NCBI RefSeq assembly: GCF_030817835.1
Contig: NZ_JAUSZR010000001.1
Location: forward strand, 2,294,001-2,358,000
Length of the DNA: 64,000 nucleotides
Source: Pseudarthrobacter sp. W1I19
Lineage (GTDB): Bacteria; Actinomycetota; Actinomycetes; Actinomycetales; Micrococcaceae
Direction of reading: 5' to 3'
How positions within the stretch are numbered: the stretch's first letter is position 1; each line of letters opens with the position of its first letter. The position numbers and the translations under genes are program-made. Under the pieces are notes generated by a model. That model did no database searches. It was given only the letters and a program-made list of their open reading frames with translations, and was not told where the DNA came from. Shown here piece after piece: positions 13,813-23,106 of this stretch.

Positions 13813-16113
13813 ATGACAGACGTGCACGTCCTCGGGATCCGGCACCATGGACCCGGATCGGCGCACTCCGTAGCCGAGGCGCTCGCCGCCCTCCGGCCTG
13901 ACCTGGTGCTGGTGGAGGGTCCGCCGGAACTGGACCAGGTGATTCCCCTGCTCAGCGATCCGGAGATGCTCCCGCCGGTGGCGGGACTGATCTATGTTCC
14001 GGATGAGCCGCGGCTGGCTTCCTTTTACCCGATGGCCAGCTTTTCTCCGGAATGGGTGGCCATCCGCTGGGCGCTGTCCACGGGCGCGCAGGTGCGCGCC
14101 ATTGACCTGCCCGCGGCGCATACGTTCGCGCTTCAGCAGGCAGGTGGCGTCCCGCCCTCAGGCGAGGCGCCGGCAGAGGAGGAGCCGCTTTTGGCGGACG
14201 ACGGCGGCCCCTCCTCCGCGGATTCCCGCCCCTACCGGCCGGACGCCATCGGGATCCTCGCCCGCGCCGCCGGGTACAGCGATGCCGAGCGCTGGTGGGA
14301 GGACGCCGTGGAGCACCGCCACAGCGACCCGGTGGAGCGGTTCGAGGCGCTGACTGAAGCGATTGCCGAAATCCGGGCTGCCGATGACCGGCCGTCCCAT
14401 CATCCTGATGTGCTGGAAAACAACCGGCGGGAAGCGTCGATGCGGCGGCTGCTCCGGGCTGCCCTCCGCGAGGGGCACGCGCGGATTGCAGTGGTGTGCG
14501 GCGCCTACCATGCACCGGCACTGGTGCCCGCCCATTTTCCCCCGGCCGCCGCCGACAATAAGGTGCTGGCCGGCCTGCCCAAAACGAAGATCGCCGTGAC
14601 GTGGGTGCCGTGGACCTCGGGGCGGCTTAGCCTGGCCAGCGGGTACGGCGCCGGCGTCACCGCGCCCGGCTGGTATCAGCACCTGTTCACGCACTGGATG
14701 GGGAAGGATCCGGGCACGGATGTGTCCACCACCTGGCTGGTCCGGGTTGCGCGTGCGTTGCGCGGCGAGCACCTGGACGCATCAACGGCATCGGTGGTGG
14801 AGGCAACAAGGATGGCGGACGCGCTCGCCGCAGTCCGCGGCCGGCCCAGCCCGGGACTGGCAGAACTTGACGACGCCGCCCAGGCGGTGCTGTGCGACGG
14901 GTCGCCGCTGCCGCTGGCCCTGGTGCACGGTGAGCTGACCGTGGGGCTCGAGCTGGGCAGCGTGCCTGATTCCGCGCCCACCGTCCCCCTCGCCGCAGAT
15001 CTTGCCGCCACCCAGCGCCGGCTGCGGTGGAAGCCGAGCGCCATGGAGGAAGTCCTGGCCCTGGACCTGCGCAAGCCCGGCCAGCTGGCCCGCTCCGTGC
15101 TGCTGCACCGGCTGGCGCTGCTTGGGGTGGACTGGGGTACTCCGGCTGAAACGGGCAGGACCCTGGGCACATTCAAAGAGGCGTGGACCCTGCAGTGGAA
15201 GCCGGAGCTCGCCATCGCCGTGGTGGAGGCCGGCCGGTACGGCACCACCGTGGCCGCCGCTGCCTCCGCCTATGTTGCCGAGCGCGCCCGGGAAGACGGC
15301 ACCTTGGGAAGCCTGAGCGAATTGCTCGCGAACTGCCTCCTCGCCGACCTGCCCGAGGGCATCGGTGCCGTGGTCTCTGTCCTCGCCGAGCGGACTGCCC
15401 TGCAGCAGGACGTCGCCCCGCTCCTGGAAACAATCGCGCCCCTGGCCCGCACCTGCCGGTACGGCAATGTGCGCGGTGTGGACGTGACGGGGGTACGGAA
15501 GATCCTGGACACTACGGTGGTGCGGGCCTGCGTAGGCCTGCCGACGGCGTGCGCAGGCCTGGACGATGAAGCCGCGGAGGTGATGCGGCGCGCCATCGAC
15601 TCCGCACAGCAGGGGCTGTCCCTGGTGCCGGACCTTCCCCTGGATGACTGGCACAGGGCCCTGTCCGCCGTCGCAGGCTCGGATCTGATCCACGGAGCGG
15701 TGGCGGGACGGGCAACCCGGCTGCTGCTGGATGCGGGACTGATTGAAGCGGACGAGGTTGCCGCACGGCTCAGCCGCCGGCTCTCCGTTGCCACCCCCGC
15801 GAGGGAAGCCGCGGCCTGGCTCGATGGCATGGTCTCCGGCGACGCAACGCTGCTGATCTACGATCCGCGGCTCCTGCAGCTGGTGGACGGCTGGGTGGCC
15901 GGCGTGGACGACGAGACCTTCGATGATGTCCTGCCGCTCCTGCGCAGGACGTTTTCGGCGTTCAGCCAGCCCGAACGGCGGGAGATCGGCGAACAAGTGA
16001 CACGCATTGGCGGCAGCGTCCACGCCGGAAACGAAGATCACCCGGACCTGGCGGCGGCGGACCCCGCGGTCCGGACCATGGCCCGATACCTCGGATGGGA
16101 GGTGGTGGCGTGA
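13813..16113 (+). CDS. DUF5682-family protein, possible TraB/EreA-like hydrolase
   Basis: A 766-residue protein. The N-terminus reads VHVLGIRHHGPGSAHSV (His11, His12), then DLVLVEGPPELD (Glu35). Near residues 228-237 is VVCGAYHAPAL. This order, GxxHH near the N-terminus, pDlVLVEgP, and a late GAyHa, recalls the TIKI/TraB/EreA superfamily of metal-dependent esterases and proteases, where those His and Glu residues are catalytic; that is my inference. The C-terminal ~450 residues are helical and lack known motifs. The start is ATG 13813, 17 bp after the MoxR stop. The end overlaps the VWA gene as GTGA. It is the largest member and the only likely enzyme of the cassette besides the ATPase. Confidence 0.82.
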   Translation: MTDVHVLGIRHHGPGSAHSVAEALAALRPDLVLVEGPPELDQVIPLLSDPEMLPPVAGLIYVPDEPRLASFYPMASFSPEWVAIRWALSTGAQVRAIDLPAAHTFALQQAGGVPPSGEAPAEEEPLLADDGGPSSADSRPYRPDAIGILARAAGYSDAERWWEDAVEHRHSDPVERFEALTEAIAEIRAADDRPSHHPDVLENNRREASMRRLLRAALREGHARIAVVCGAYHAPALVPAHFPPAAADNKVLAGLPKTKIAVTWVPWTSGRLSLASGYGAGVTAPGWYQHLFTHWMGKDPGTDVSTTWLVRVARALRGEHLDASTASVVEATRMADALAAVRGRPSPGLAELDDAAQAVLCDGSPLPLALVHGELTVGLELGSVPDSAPTVPLAADLAATQRRLRWKPSAMEEVLALDLRKPGQLARSVLLHRLALLGVDWGTPAETGRTLGTFKEAWTLQWKPELAIAVVEAGRYGTTVAAAASAYVAERAREDGTLGSLSELLANCLLADLPEGIGAVVSVLAERTALQQDVAPLLETIAPLARTCRYGNVRGVDVTGVRKILDTTVVRACVGLPTACAGLDDEAAEVMRRAIDSAQQGLSLVPDLPLDDWHRALSAVAGSDLIHGAVAGRATRLLLDAGLIEADEVAARLSRRLSVATPAREAAAWLDGMVSGDATLLIYDPRLLQLVDGWVAGVDDETFDDVLPLLRRTFSAFSQPERREIGEQVTRIGGSVHAGNEDHPDLAAADPAVRTMARYLGWEVVA

Positions 16114-17297
16114 CGGAGCGCGATAACAGCAGCCGCGGCCGCCTGGCCCGCTGGCGGCTGGTGCTTGGCGGGCACGGGGCCGATGGCATCAGTGACGGCC
16201 AAGGCAACAGGGTGGAGCTTTCGGCCGCCGACGTCCGGCGCGACCAGGCCCTGGAGGAGTTATACGGCGAGGACCAGCGCCGCCGCGGCGGCCTTGGTGC
16301 CTCCAGCCCCCGCGTGTCGCGCTGGCTGGGCGACATCCGCGGGTACTTCCCGTCCAGCGTGGTGCAGGTGATGCAGGCGGACGCCATGGAACGGCTGGGC
16401 CTGCGGCAGCTGCTCCTCGAGCCGGAGATGCTCCGGACTGTACAGCCCGACGTCGGCCTTGTCAGTACGCTGATCGGCCTGGGCCGGGTCATTCCCGGGC
16501 ATTCCCGCGAGACGGCCAGGGCGGTGGTCCGCCAGGTGACCAATGAGTTGGAGGAGCGGCTGCGTGCCAGGACCATCCAGGCGGTCACCGGTGCGCTGAA
16601 CCGGGCCGCGCGGACCAGGCGGCCGCGGCACCAGGACATCGACTGGAACAGGACCATCGCAGCCAACCTCAAGCACTACCAGCCCGAATACAAGACTATC
16701 GTGCCCGAGCGGCTGGTGGGGCACGCCCGGCGCAGCACCCAGATCCAGCGTGAGATCATCCTGTGCATCGACCAGTCCGGCTCCATGGCCGAGTCGGTGG
16801 TGTACTCCAGTGTGTTCGGGGCAGTGCTCAGCTCCCTGCGCTCGGTGCGCACCCGGCTGGTGGCCTTCGACACCGAAGTGGTGGACCTGACCGATGAGCT
16901 GGACGATCCGGTGGATGTGCTGTTCGGGGTGCAGCTGGGCGGCGGCACGGACATCAACCGCGCCCTGGCGTATTGCCAGGACCGGATCACCCAGCCCACC
17001 GAGACCATCCTGGTGCTCATCAGTGACCTCTACGAAGGCGGCATCGCCGAGGAGATGCTGCGGCGGGCCGCCAGCATCGTGGGGTCCGGCACCACCATGA
17101 TCGCGCTGCTGGCCCTCAGTGACAGCGGTCACCCGTCCTTCGATGCCAACCACGCCGCAGCCCTCGCCGGGATCGGGGTTCCGGCATTCGCCTGCACCCC
17201 CGACCTGTTCCCCGACTTGATGGCAGCGGCGATCGAACGACGGGATGTGGGCGAATGGGCCGCAGCGCACGACATCCCCGCGACGCACGGGCCGTGA
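16110..17297 (+). CDS. VWA (von Willebrand factor A) domain protein of the cassette
   Basis: A 395-residue protein with a helical N-terminal region (about 1-210) and a C-terminal VWA domain. The MIDAS metal site is intact: DQSGS at 221-225, the threonine region in LGGGTDINRAL, and the acidic loop LISDLYEGG. VWA proteins pair with MoxR ATPases as substrate adaptors or effectors that bind Mg2+. The start is GTG 16110, overlapping the DUF5682 stop in a GTGA junction, with GGGAGG 8-13 bases upstream; an ATG at 16095 lies before the SD and is not used. It is the last gene of the coupled run; the next gene (MFS) follows after about 107 bp. Confidence 0.9.
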   Translation: MTERDNSSRGRLARWRLVLGGHGADGISDGQGNRVELSAADVRRDQALEELYGEDQRRRGGLGASSPRVSRWLGDIRGYFPSSVVQVMQADAMERLGLRQLLLEPEMLRTVQPDVGLVSTLIGLGRVIPGHSRETARAVVRQVTNELEERLRARTIQAVTGALNRAARTRRPRHQDIDWNRTIAANLKHYQPEYKTIVPERLVGHARRSTQIQREIILCIDQSGSMAESVVYSSVFGAVLSSLRSVRTRLVAFDTEVVDLTDELDDPVDVLFGVQLGGGTDINRALAYCQDRITQPTETILVLISDLYEGGIAEEMLRRAASIVGSGTTMIALLALSDSGHPSFDANHAAALAGIGVPAFACTPDLFPDLMAAAIERRDVGEWAAAHDIPATHGP

Positions 17298-17404
17298 CTG
17301 GCGGAGATCCTGCACGAACAGCCGGTTGTAACACAGCAGGTCCGCCAGTGCCCGTCCTGGCACCACCTCTGGCACAGCGGGCGGATCGGGACGAGAATGG
17401 CCTC

Positions 17405-18724
17405 GTGTTCCGTGCTATCCGCAGCCGGGACAGCGAACCCATGAACGCTGCCGCCCGAAAGATCCAGCGCATCTACCTGACGTTGACGCTGGGCAATACC
17501 CTTGCCGCCTCCTTCATCTGGGGCGTCAACACGCTGTTCCTGCTGGACGCCGGCCTGACCAACTTCGAGGCTTTCGCCGCCAACGCATTCTTCACCGCCG
17601 GGATGGTGATTTTCGAGGTCCCCACGGGGATTGTGGCTGACGGCTGGGGCCGCCGGGCGTCGTTCCTTCTGGGCACCGTAACCCTGGCAGGCTCCACCTA
17701 TCTCTACTACCTGCTGTGGCAGTTCTCCGCCCCATTTCCGCTGTGGGCCGTGGTGTCGGTGCTGTTGGGGCTGGGCTTCACCTTCTTCTCGGGCGCCGTG
17801 GAGGCGTGGCTCGTCGACGCACTGCGCTACTCCGGCTACGAGGGCGGTCTGGAGCCGGTATTCGGGCGGGGGCAGATGGTCTCGGGCGTGGCGATGCTCG
17901 CCGGTTCGGTAGCCGGCGGCGTGATCGCCCAGGCCACCAGCCTCGGCGTGCCGTTCCTGGTGCGGGTGGGCGTGCTGCTGGCCATGTTCGCTGTGGCCTT
18001 CGGCCTGATGCACGACGTCGGGTTCACGCCTGAGCGCTCCACGCACCCCCTCAAGGCGACCCGCGCTGTCCTGACCGCCTCCATCGATAATGGCCTGAAA
18101 ATCCCGCCCGTGCGGTACGTGATGCTGGCCGCCCCGTTCAATGCCGGCGTCGGAATCTATGTCTTCTATGCACTGCAGCCGTTCCTGCTGGAACTCTACG
18201 GCGACCCGCGCGCCTACTCCGTGGCTGGCCTCGCGGCGGCCATCGTGGCCGGTGCCCAGGTGGTGGGCGGCTGGCTGGCGCCGTATGCCAGGAGGCTGTT
18301 CCACAAACGAACGTCGGTGCTGATCCTCAGCGGCAGCATCAGTGCGGTGCTCCTGCTGGTGCTCGGCTTCACCCGGGTTTTCTGGCCGGCCCTGGTCCTG
18401 CTGACGCTCTGGGCAGTCGTCGACTCGGCCGCTATGCCCGTGCGGCAGGCGTACGTGAACGACATGATCCCGTCGAAGCAGCGGGCCACGGTGCTCAGCT
18501 TCGGCTCCCTGATGGGGTCCAGCGGCGGCGTGGTGGCGCAACCGTTGCTCGGCCGGAGCGCTGACCTGTACGGCTATCCGGCGTCACTGGCCCTGGCCGG
18601 AGTCTTCCAGAGCCTGGCGGTTCCGTTCCTGGTGGCCAGCCGGCGCCAGGGTGCTCCGGCGGACCGGGCCAGTGCACCGGCAGCGCCCTCGGACCAGGGG
18701 CCGGCCCAGGATTCCCGCGCCTGA
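17405..18724 (+). CDS. MFS transporter
   Basis: A ~439-residue major facilitator with about 12 hydrophobic helices. The signature between TM2 and TM3, GIVADGWGRRASFLLG, is a variant of the MFS A-motif (GxLaDrxGrR). The frame opens at GTG 17405 (FRAIRSRDSEP); an in-frame ATG at 17441 starting MNAAARK is an alternative, and neither has a convincing SD. The protein ends in a Pro/Ala/Ser-rich cytoplasmic tail. The substrate cannot be told from sequence; drug or metabolite efflux is the usual role of this subgroup. It follows the VWA gene but is separated by about 107 bp with a long-loop inverted repeat, so it is probably not part of that operon. Confidence 0.85.
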   Translation: MFRAIRSRDSEPMNAAARKIQRIYLTLTLGNTLAASFIWGVNTLFLLDAGLTNFEAFAANAFFTAGMVIFEVPTGIVADGWGRRASFLLGTVTLAGSTYLYYLLWQFSAPFPLWAVVSVLLGLGFTFFSGAVEAWLVDALRYSGYEGGLEPVFGRGQMVSGVAMLAGSVAGGVIAQATSLGVPFLVRVGVLLAMFAVAFGLMHDVGFTPERSTHPLKATRAVLTASIDNGLKIPPVRYVMLAAPFNAGVGIYVFYALQPFLLELYGDPRAYSVAGLAAAIVAGAQVVGGWLAPYARRLFHKRTSVLILSGSISAVLLLVLGFTRVFWPALVLLTLWAVVDSAAMPVRQAYVNDMIPSKQRATVLSFGSLMGSSGGVVAQPLLGRSADLYGYPASLALAGVFQSLAVPFLVASRRQGAPADRASAPAAPSDQGPAQDSRA

Positions 18725-18769
18725 CACGGTGGGTATAGTTGTTCGTCTCCAGACGAGGAAGGCCGCCGC

Positions 18770-19552
18770 ATGATCGAGATCCTGACCCCCAGCGAAGTTA
18801 TCCGGGCAAGGGAAACAGGAGCCCTCGTCGCCGACATCCTTCAGGCAATGAAGAGCCGCGCCACGGTGGGTACCAACCTCCTGGACATCAACCGGTGGGC
18901 CGGGGAAATGATCATCAGCGCCGGAGCGTCATCCTGCTACATCGACTACGAGCCGTCCTTTGGCCGCGGTCCGTTCGGCCACTACATTTGCACAGCGGTC
19001 AACGATGCCGTGCTGCACGGGAAGCCCTACGACTACACACTGGCCGACGGCGACCTGCTCACCCTTGATCTCGCCGTCATCAAGGGCGGCGTGGCTGCGG
19101 ACTCCGCCATCAGTTTCGTTGTGGGCGATGCCAAGCCCCTGGAAAGCATCAACCTGATTGATGCGACCGAACGCGCGCTGTACGCGGGGATTGCAGTTGC
19201 CGGGCCCGGAGCCCGGATCGGCGACATCTCCCACGCCATCGGTTCCGTCCTGAGCGAGGCGGGCTACCCCATCAACACCCAGTTCGGCGGCCACGGCATC
19301 GGATCAACCATGCACCAGGACCCGCACGTCCCCAACACCGGGCGGCCGGGCCGCGGGTACACGCTGCGTCCGGGCCTGCTGCTGGCGCTGGAGCCCTGGG
19401 TGATGGCGGACACCGCGGAACTCGTCACCGATGCTGACGGGTGGACCCTCCGCAGCGCCACCGGATGCCTTACGGCGCACAGTGAGCACACCATCGCGAT
19501 CACCGAGGACGGTGCCGAGATCCTCACCCTTCCCACCCAGGCCGGGCAGTAA
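18770..19552 (+). CDS. map: Type I methionine aminopeptidase
   Basis: A 260-residue M24 metallopeptidase that removes N-terminal methionine from new proteins. The five metal ligands are recognisable: two Asp (LLTLDLAV and GVAADSAISF), His in GGHGIGSTMHQDPHV, Glu in LLALEPWVM and Glu in SEHTIAI. A substrate-binding His lies in FGHYICTAVNDAVLHGKP. The length matches type I enzymes without the N-terminal zinc-ribbon extension. GAGGAAGG lies about 7 bases before the ATG at 18770. Actinobacteria usually carry more than one Map; this copy sits alone between an MFS gene and the convergent VWA gene and may be the accessory paralogue. Confidence 0.92.
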   Translation: MIEILTPSEVIRARETGALVADILQAMKSRATVGTNLLDINRWAGEMIISAGASSCYIDYEPSFGRGPFGHYICTAVNDAVLHGKPYDYTLADGDLLTLDLAVIKGGVAADSAISFVVGDAKPLESINLIDATERALYAGIAVAGPGARIGDISHAIGSVLSEAGYPINTQFGGHGIGSTMHQDPHVPNTGRPGRGYTLRPGLLLALEPWVMADTAELVTDADGWTLRSATGCLTAHSEHTIAITEDGAEILTLPTQAGQ

Positions 19553-19569
19553 GGCGTGCAGTAAGACAG

Positions 19570-21585
19570 TCAGCGGTCCCAGGACGTCCAGTCGGCGTCG
19601 TCGAACGCCTGTCCGCGGAAATGCGCGCGCAGGTACTCCCCTACCACCGCAGCACCCAGGCCGCCGACGTCGGGCGCCACCACCCTTGCCCCCACCCGGC
19701 GGGCCATGCGCTGCACGAACCGCTCAAGGCTGGGATCGTTGCCCAGGCGGAAAAACGTGGTCTGGGTGCCGCCGCGCCCCAGGCGGTCGAGCTCGGCCAC
19801 CGTGACCCGGATGGTTTCCGGGTCCGAGGGCCAGCAGAACCACGGCTCGCCGTCCGGCAGCAGGTGGGCGGTGGGTTCACCGTCGGTCACCAGCAGGAGG
19901 ACGTGCTGCATTGACGGATGCCGGCGGAAGAAGCGGCCGGCCAGCAGCAGGCCGTGGTGCAGGTTGGTGCCTTGCTCCCGCCGCGACGGCAGTGCCGTCA
20001 GCTCGGCGATGTCCATGGACCGGGCATAGCGCCCGAACGTGATCAGCTCCAGCCGGTCGCCGCGGAAGCGGGTGGAGATCAGGTGGTGCAGGGCCAGGGC
20101 AGTACGCTTCATCGGCACCCAGCGCCCCTCCGCGACCATGGAGAAGGAGACATCAACCAGCAGGACAACGGCGGCCTGGGTACGTGCCTCGGTCTCACTG
20201 ACTTCGATGTCGGCGGCGGTGAGGCGCAGTCCCTGGGCCGGGTTGCCGCCGTCTGCCACCGTGCGGTGGATAGCGTTGGTCATGGTGCGGGTGACGTCCC
20301 AGGGCTCGGCGTCCCCGAACTCCCAGAGGCGGCTGGAACCGGTCTGCTCGCCGGCGGCACCGGCCGTGCGCGTGTCCCGGCGCCCCTGCCGGCCGGACAG
20401 CTGCTTCGCGGTGTCCCGCAACAGGGACCTGCCCAGTTGCCGCATGGCCTGCGGGGAGAGCCGCAGGTCGCCGTCACTTCCCTTGCGCAGGTAGCCGCCG
20501 TCCTGCATGGCCCGTTCGATCTCGGCCAGGGTGCGGGCCGTCACGGCGGCGTTCTGCCCGAGCTGGCGGGCCAGGGCATCGAGATCCAGGTCGTCCAGGT
20601 TGGATCCGTTGTAGGACTGGGACAGCTGGTCGGCGAGTCCGTCCAGTTCGGCGATGTCCTGGAGCACGCCCGTGCCGTCGCCCAGTCCCAGGCCTTCCTG
20701 GCCCTCGAACCGCTCCGAGCCGGCCCAGTCCTCGCCCGGCCGCAGGGCACGCAGGCTGTCATCGAGCTGGTCGAGCTGGGCCATCAGTTCCGGCGAGCCG
20801 AAAGCCTGGGCGGAGAGCCGCATCAGCTCCTCGCGCTGCTCGGGGGACATCGACTGCAGGAGGCGCTGGGCGGCGGCGGCCCGCTTGGCAAGGGCGTCGA
20901 TCAGCTCCTCAACCGATTGCGGGTTCTCCGGGAAGAAGTCGCCGTGCTTTGCCATAAAGTCCTGGAAGTCCTGGTCCGTATCCTCGCCACGCCGGTGTTT
21001 GTCCAGCAGCCCGTTGAGGTCCCGCAGCATCCCTGCCACGGCTGCCTTGTCCTCGTCCGTGGCGTTTTCGAGTGCCTGCTTCATGCCGACGAACCTCTGG
21101 TCCAGGACTTCGCGGCCCAGCAGATCCTTGATCCGCTCGTAGGCTTCCCGGGCGGTCCCCGACTGCCAGTCATAGGAGGCCAGTTCGTTCACCGCCGCCG
21201 CCGTGGACTGCGGAAGATTCTGCAGCTGCATCTGCCGGAAGGCCCGGTCAGTGTCATCCATCATCGCGTCGCGAGCAAGCTGCTTGCGTTCCTCCAGCAC
21301 GGCGGTCTCGAGGAGCTTCTGTACTTCGTCGAGGGTTCCGTCCAGCCGGTGCCGGCCCAAAAGTTCGTTGCGGCGCTGCTGGACCCGCCGGGCGAGATCG
21401 TCCAGGCCTTCCCGGTCCCGGCCGCCGCGGCGCAGGAACTCCTGCAGCGCATGCCGGGGCGAGTAGCCGGCCATCACGTCCTCGGCGACGGCGTCCAGCG
21501 CCTCGGCAAGGTCAACCGGCGGCGCGAGCGGATCCGGCCCGCCCGTGTACCGGCCGTACCTGGCGGAGTGGTTGTGGCTGGCCAT
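19570..21585 (-). CDS. VWA-domain protein of a second AAA+/VWA pair
   Basis: A 671-residue protein. The N-terminal ~470 residues are highly charged and helical, likely coiled, with stretches such as AVAGMLRDLNGLLDKHRRGED and the acidic LDDLDLDALARQLG. The C-terminal VWA domain has an intact MIDAS site, LLVDVSFSMV (DxSxS), with the later TDGEPT loop and LGRGGTQTT. It resembles the VWA subunit partner of magnesium-chelatase-like AAA+ ATPases, and the ATPase gene lies 51 bp upstream in the same direction. The plus-strand open frame opposite it is a shadow. The function of these actinobacterial pairs is not established. Confidence 0.88.
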   Translation of the reverse strand: MASHNHSARYGRYTGGPDPLAPPVDLAEALDAVAEDVMAGYSPRHALQEFLRRGGRDREGLDDLARRVQQRRNELLGRHRLDGTLDEVQKLLETAVLEERKQLARDAMMDDTDRAFRQMQLQNLPQSTAAAVNELASYDWQSGTAREAYERIKDLLGREVLDQRFVGMKQALENATDEDKAAVAGMLRDLNGLLDKHRRGEDTDQDFQDFMAKHGDFFPENPQSVEELIDALAKRAAAAQRLLQSMSPEQREELMRLSAQAFGSPELMAQLDQLDDSLRALRPGEDWAGSERFEGQEGLGLGDGTGVLQDIAELDGLADQLSQSYNGSNLDDLDLDALARQLGQNAAVTARTLAEIERAMQDGGYLRKGSDGDLRLSPQAMRQLGRSLLRDTAKQLSGRQGRRDTRTAGAAGEQTGSSRLWEFGDAEPWDVTRTMTNAIHRTVADGGNPAQGLRLTAADIEVSETEARTQAAVVLLVDVSFSMVAEGRWVPMKRTALALHHLISTRFRGDRLELITFGRYARSMDIAELTALPSRREQGTNLHHGLLLAGRFFRRHPSMQHVLLLVTDGEPTAHLLPDGEPWFCWPSDPETIRVTVAELDRLGRGGTQTTFFRLGNDPSLERFVQRMARRVGARVVAPDVGGLGAAVVGEYLRAHFRGQAFDDADWTSWDR

Positions 21586-21636
21586 GACGCCTCCTGTTCC
21601 GGCCGCCTGCTCCTGGCTGTACTGCTTCCAGCCCGG

Positions 21637-23028
21637 CTAGCCGTAGATGGTTTCCTCGTCGTCGGATTCCTTGGAGATCCGGCGGGCGAGGTACAAGCCT
21701 TCCAGGGCAAGTTCGATGGCGGCGGCGCGCTGCCCCTGGTTCTTCGCTCCCAGGCGCCCGCTGATCTGGTCGTATAGTCCCGAGCCGTTCAGTGAGGGCA
21801 GGTTGCCCAGGAACTCTTCCGCCGTGACATGGTCCCCGGTGGTCACTGTCCGGTGGCCGTCCAGCGCGGCCACCAGGGGGGCCATGTCGATGCCCTGGAA
21901 GTGGGCCCGTACCGCTTCGGCAGTGGCCGTGCGCAGGAGGTGGTCGAGGACTGCCTGTTCCCGGCCTTCCTCTCCTGATTCAAATTCAATCTTTCCGGTG
22001 AGGACGTCCACCGCGGTGCCGAGGTCCACGATCCGCGCTACGGCTTCGCCTTCCCCGCGCACGCTGGCCCGGCGCAGTGCAGCCGCCGCCACCGTTTCGG
22101 CGCCGGCGATCGCGAACCGCGCTGAGACGCCCGAGGTCTGGTTGATCGCCGGTGACTGCCGGAGCGCCCGGGTGTAGCGGGCCAGGATTTCGAGGATGAC
22201 CGGCGGGACATCGGCCACCAGCTGCCCCTCCTGCCGGATCACCGAGACCTCGTCGTCCAGCTCAAGGGGGTAGTGCGTGCGGATTTCGGCGCCGAAGCGG
22301 TCCTTCAGCGGCGTGATGATCCGGCCGCGGTTGGTGTAGTCCTCGGGGTTGGCGGAGGCGACAACGAGGACATCCAGGGGCAGCCGCAGCACGTAGCCGC
22401 GGATCTGGATGTCGCGTTCCTCCATCACATTGAGCATTGACACCTGGATCCGCTCGGCGAGGTCCGGCAGTTCGTTGATGGCGATGATCCCGCGGTTGGA
22501 GCGCGGCACCAGGCCGTAGTGGATGGTCTCCGGATCGCCCAGGCGGCGGCCTTCGGCGACGCGCATCGGGTCCACGTCCCCGATGAGGTCCGCGACTGAG
22601 GTGTCCGGGGTGGCAAGCTTCTCCACGTACCGCTCGGAGCGGTGGCGCCACGCCACCCGCATCCGGTCTCCTTCAGTGAGGGCGCGGGCCCGGGACTGCC
22701 CGGTGATCGGCTCGTAGGGGTGCTCGTTCAGTTCCGAATCCTCGATCACGGGAGACCATTCGTCCAGCAACCCCGCGAGCGTGCGCAGGAGCCGCGTCTT
22801 GCCCTGCCCGCGCTCGCCGAGCAGGACCACATCGTGGCCGGCGATCAGGGCGCGCTCCAGCTGGGGAATGACGGTGCGGCTGAAGCCGTACAGCCCGGGC
22901 CAGGGATCGCGGCCTTCGGCGAGCGCGGCGAGCAGGTTGTCGCGGATTTCGTGGCGCAGGTCTTTCTGGACATGCCCGGCTGCACGCAATTCACCAACAG
23001 TGAAGATTTCGGGTCGATCAGTCACCAC
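21637..23028 (-). CDS. Magnesium-chelatase/MoxR-like AAA+ ATPase
   Basis: A 463-residue AAA+ ATPase: Walker A GERGQGKTR at about residues 71-79, Walker B-type strand GIIAINELPDLA, sensor 1 VVASANPEDYTNRG, and the arginine-finger segment TPLKDRFGAEIRTHYP. It belongs to the sigma-54-interacting/BchI-like group found beside VWA proteins in actinobacteria, and its partner lies immediately downstream. The C-terminal ~170 residues are helical and hold the lid domain. The start is GTG at 23028. Its sequence differs clearly from the MoxR ATPase at 12689-13795 (GVPGTAKT), so the two modules in this window are not recent duplicates. Confidence 0.88.
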   Translation of the reverse strand: MVTDRPEIFTVGELRAAGHVQKDLRHEIRDNLLAALAEGRDPWPGLYGFSRTVIPQLERALIAGHDVVLLGERGQGKTRLLRTLAGLLDEWSPVIEDSELNEHPYEPITGQSRARALTEGDRMRVAWRHRSERYVEKLATPDTSVADLIGDVDPMRVAEGRRLGDPETIHYGLVPRSNRGIIAINELPDLAERIQVSMLNVMEERDIQIRGYVLRLPLDVLVVASANPEDYTNRGRIITPLKDRFGAEIRTHYPLELDDEVSVIRQEGQLVADVPPVILEILARYTRALRQSPAINQTSGVSARFAIAGAETVAAAALRRASVRGEGEAVARIVDLGTAVDVLTGKIEFESGEEGREQAVLDHLLRTATAEAVRAHFQGIDMAPLVAALDGHRTVTTGDHVTAEEFLGNLPSLNGSGLYDQISGRLGAKNQGQRAAAIELALEGLYLARRISKESDDEETIYG

Positions 23029-23106
23029 TCCACGGTAGCCCCAGGCCTGCCGGGAATCGAGGAAATCCCCAAATAAGGGCTAGCCGCTCCCAGTGGCCCT
23101 CAAGAG

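Noticed and set aside
17297..17349. Inverted repeat ACTGGCGGA/TCCGCCAGT as terminator after the VWA cassette
   Set aside because: Arms are 9 bp but the loop is about 35 bases and no T-run follows; not convincing.
19918..21777. 619-codon plus-strand open frame opposite the second VWA gene
   Set aside because: Same kind of shadow; it crosses the intergenic gap and has no recognisable domain.
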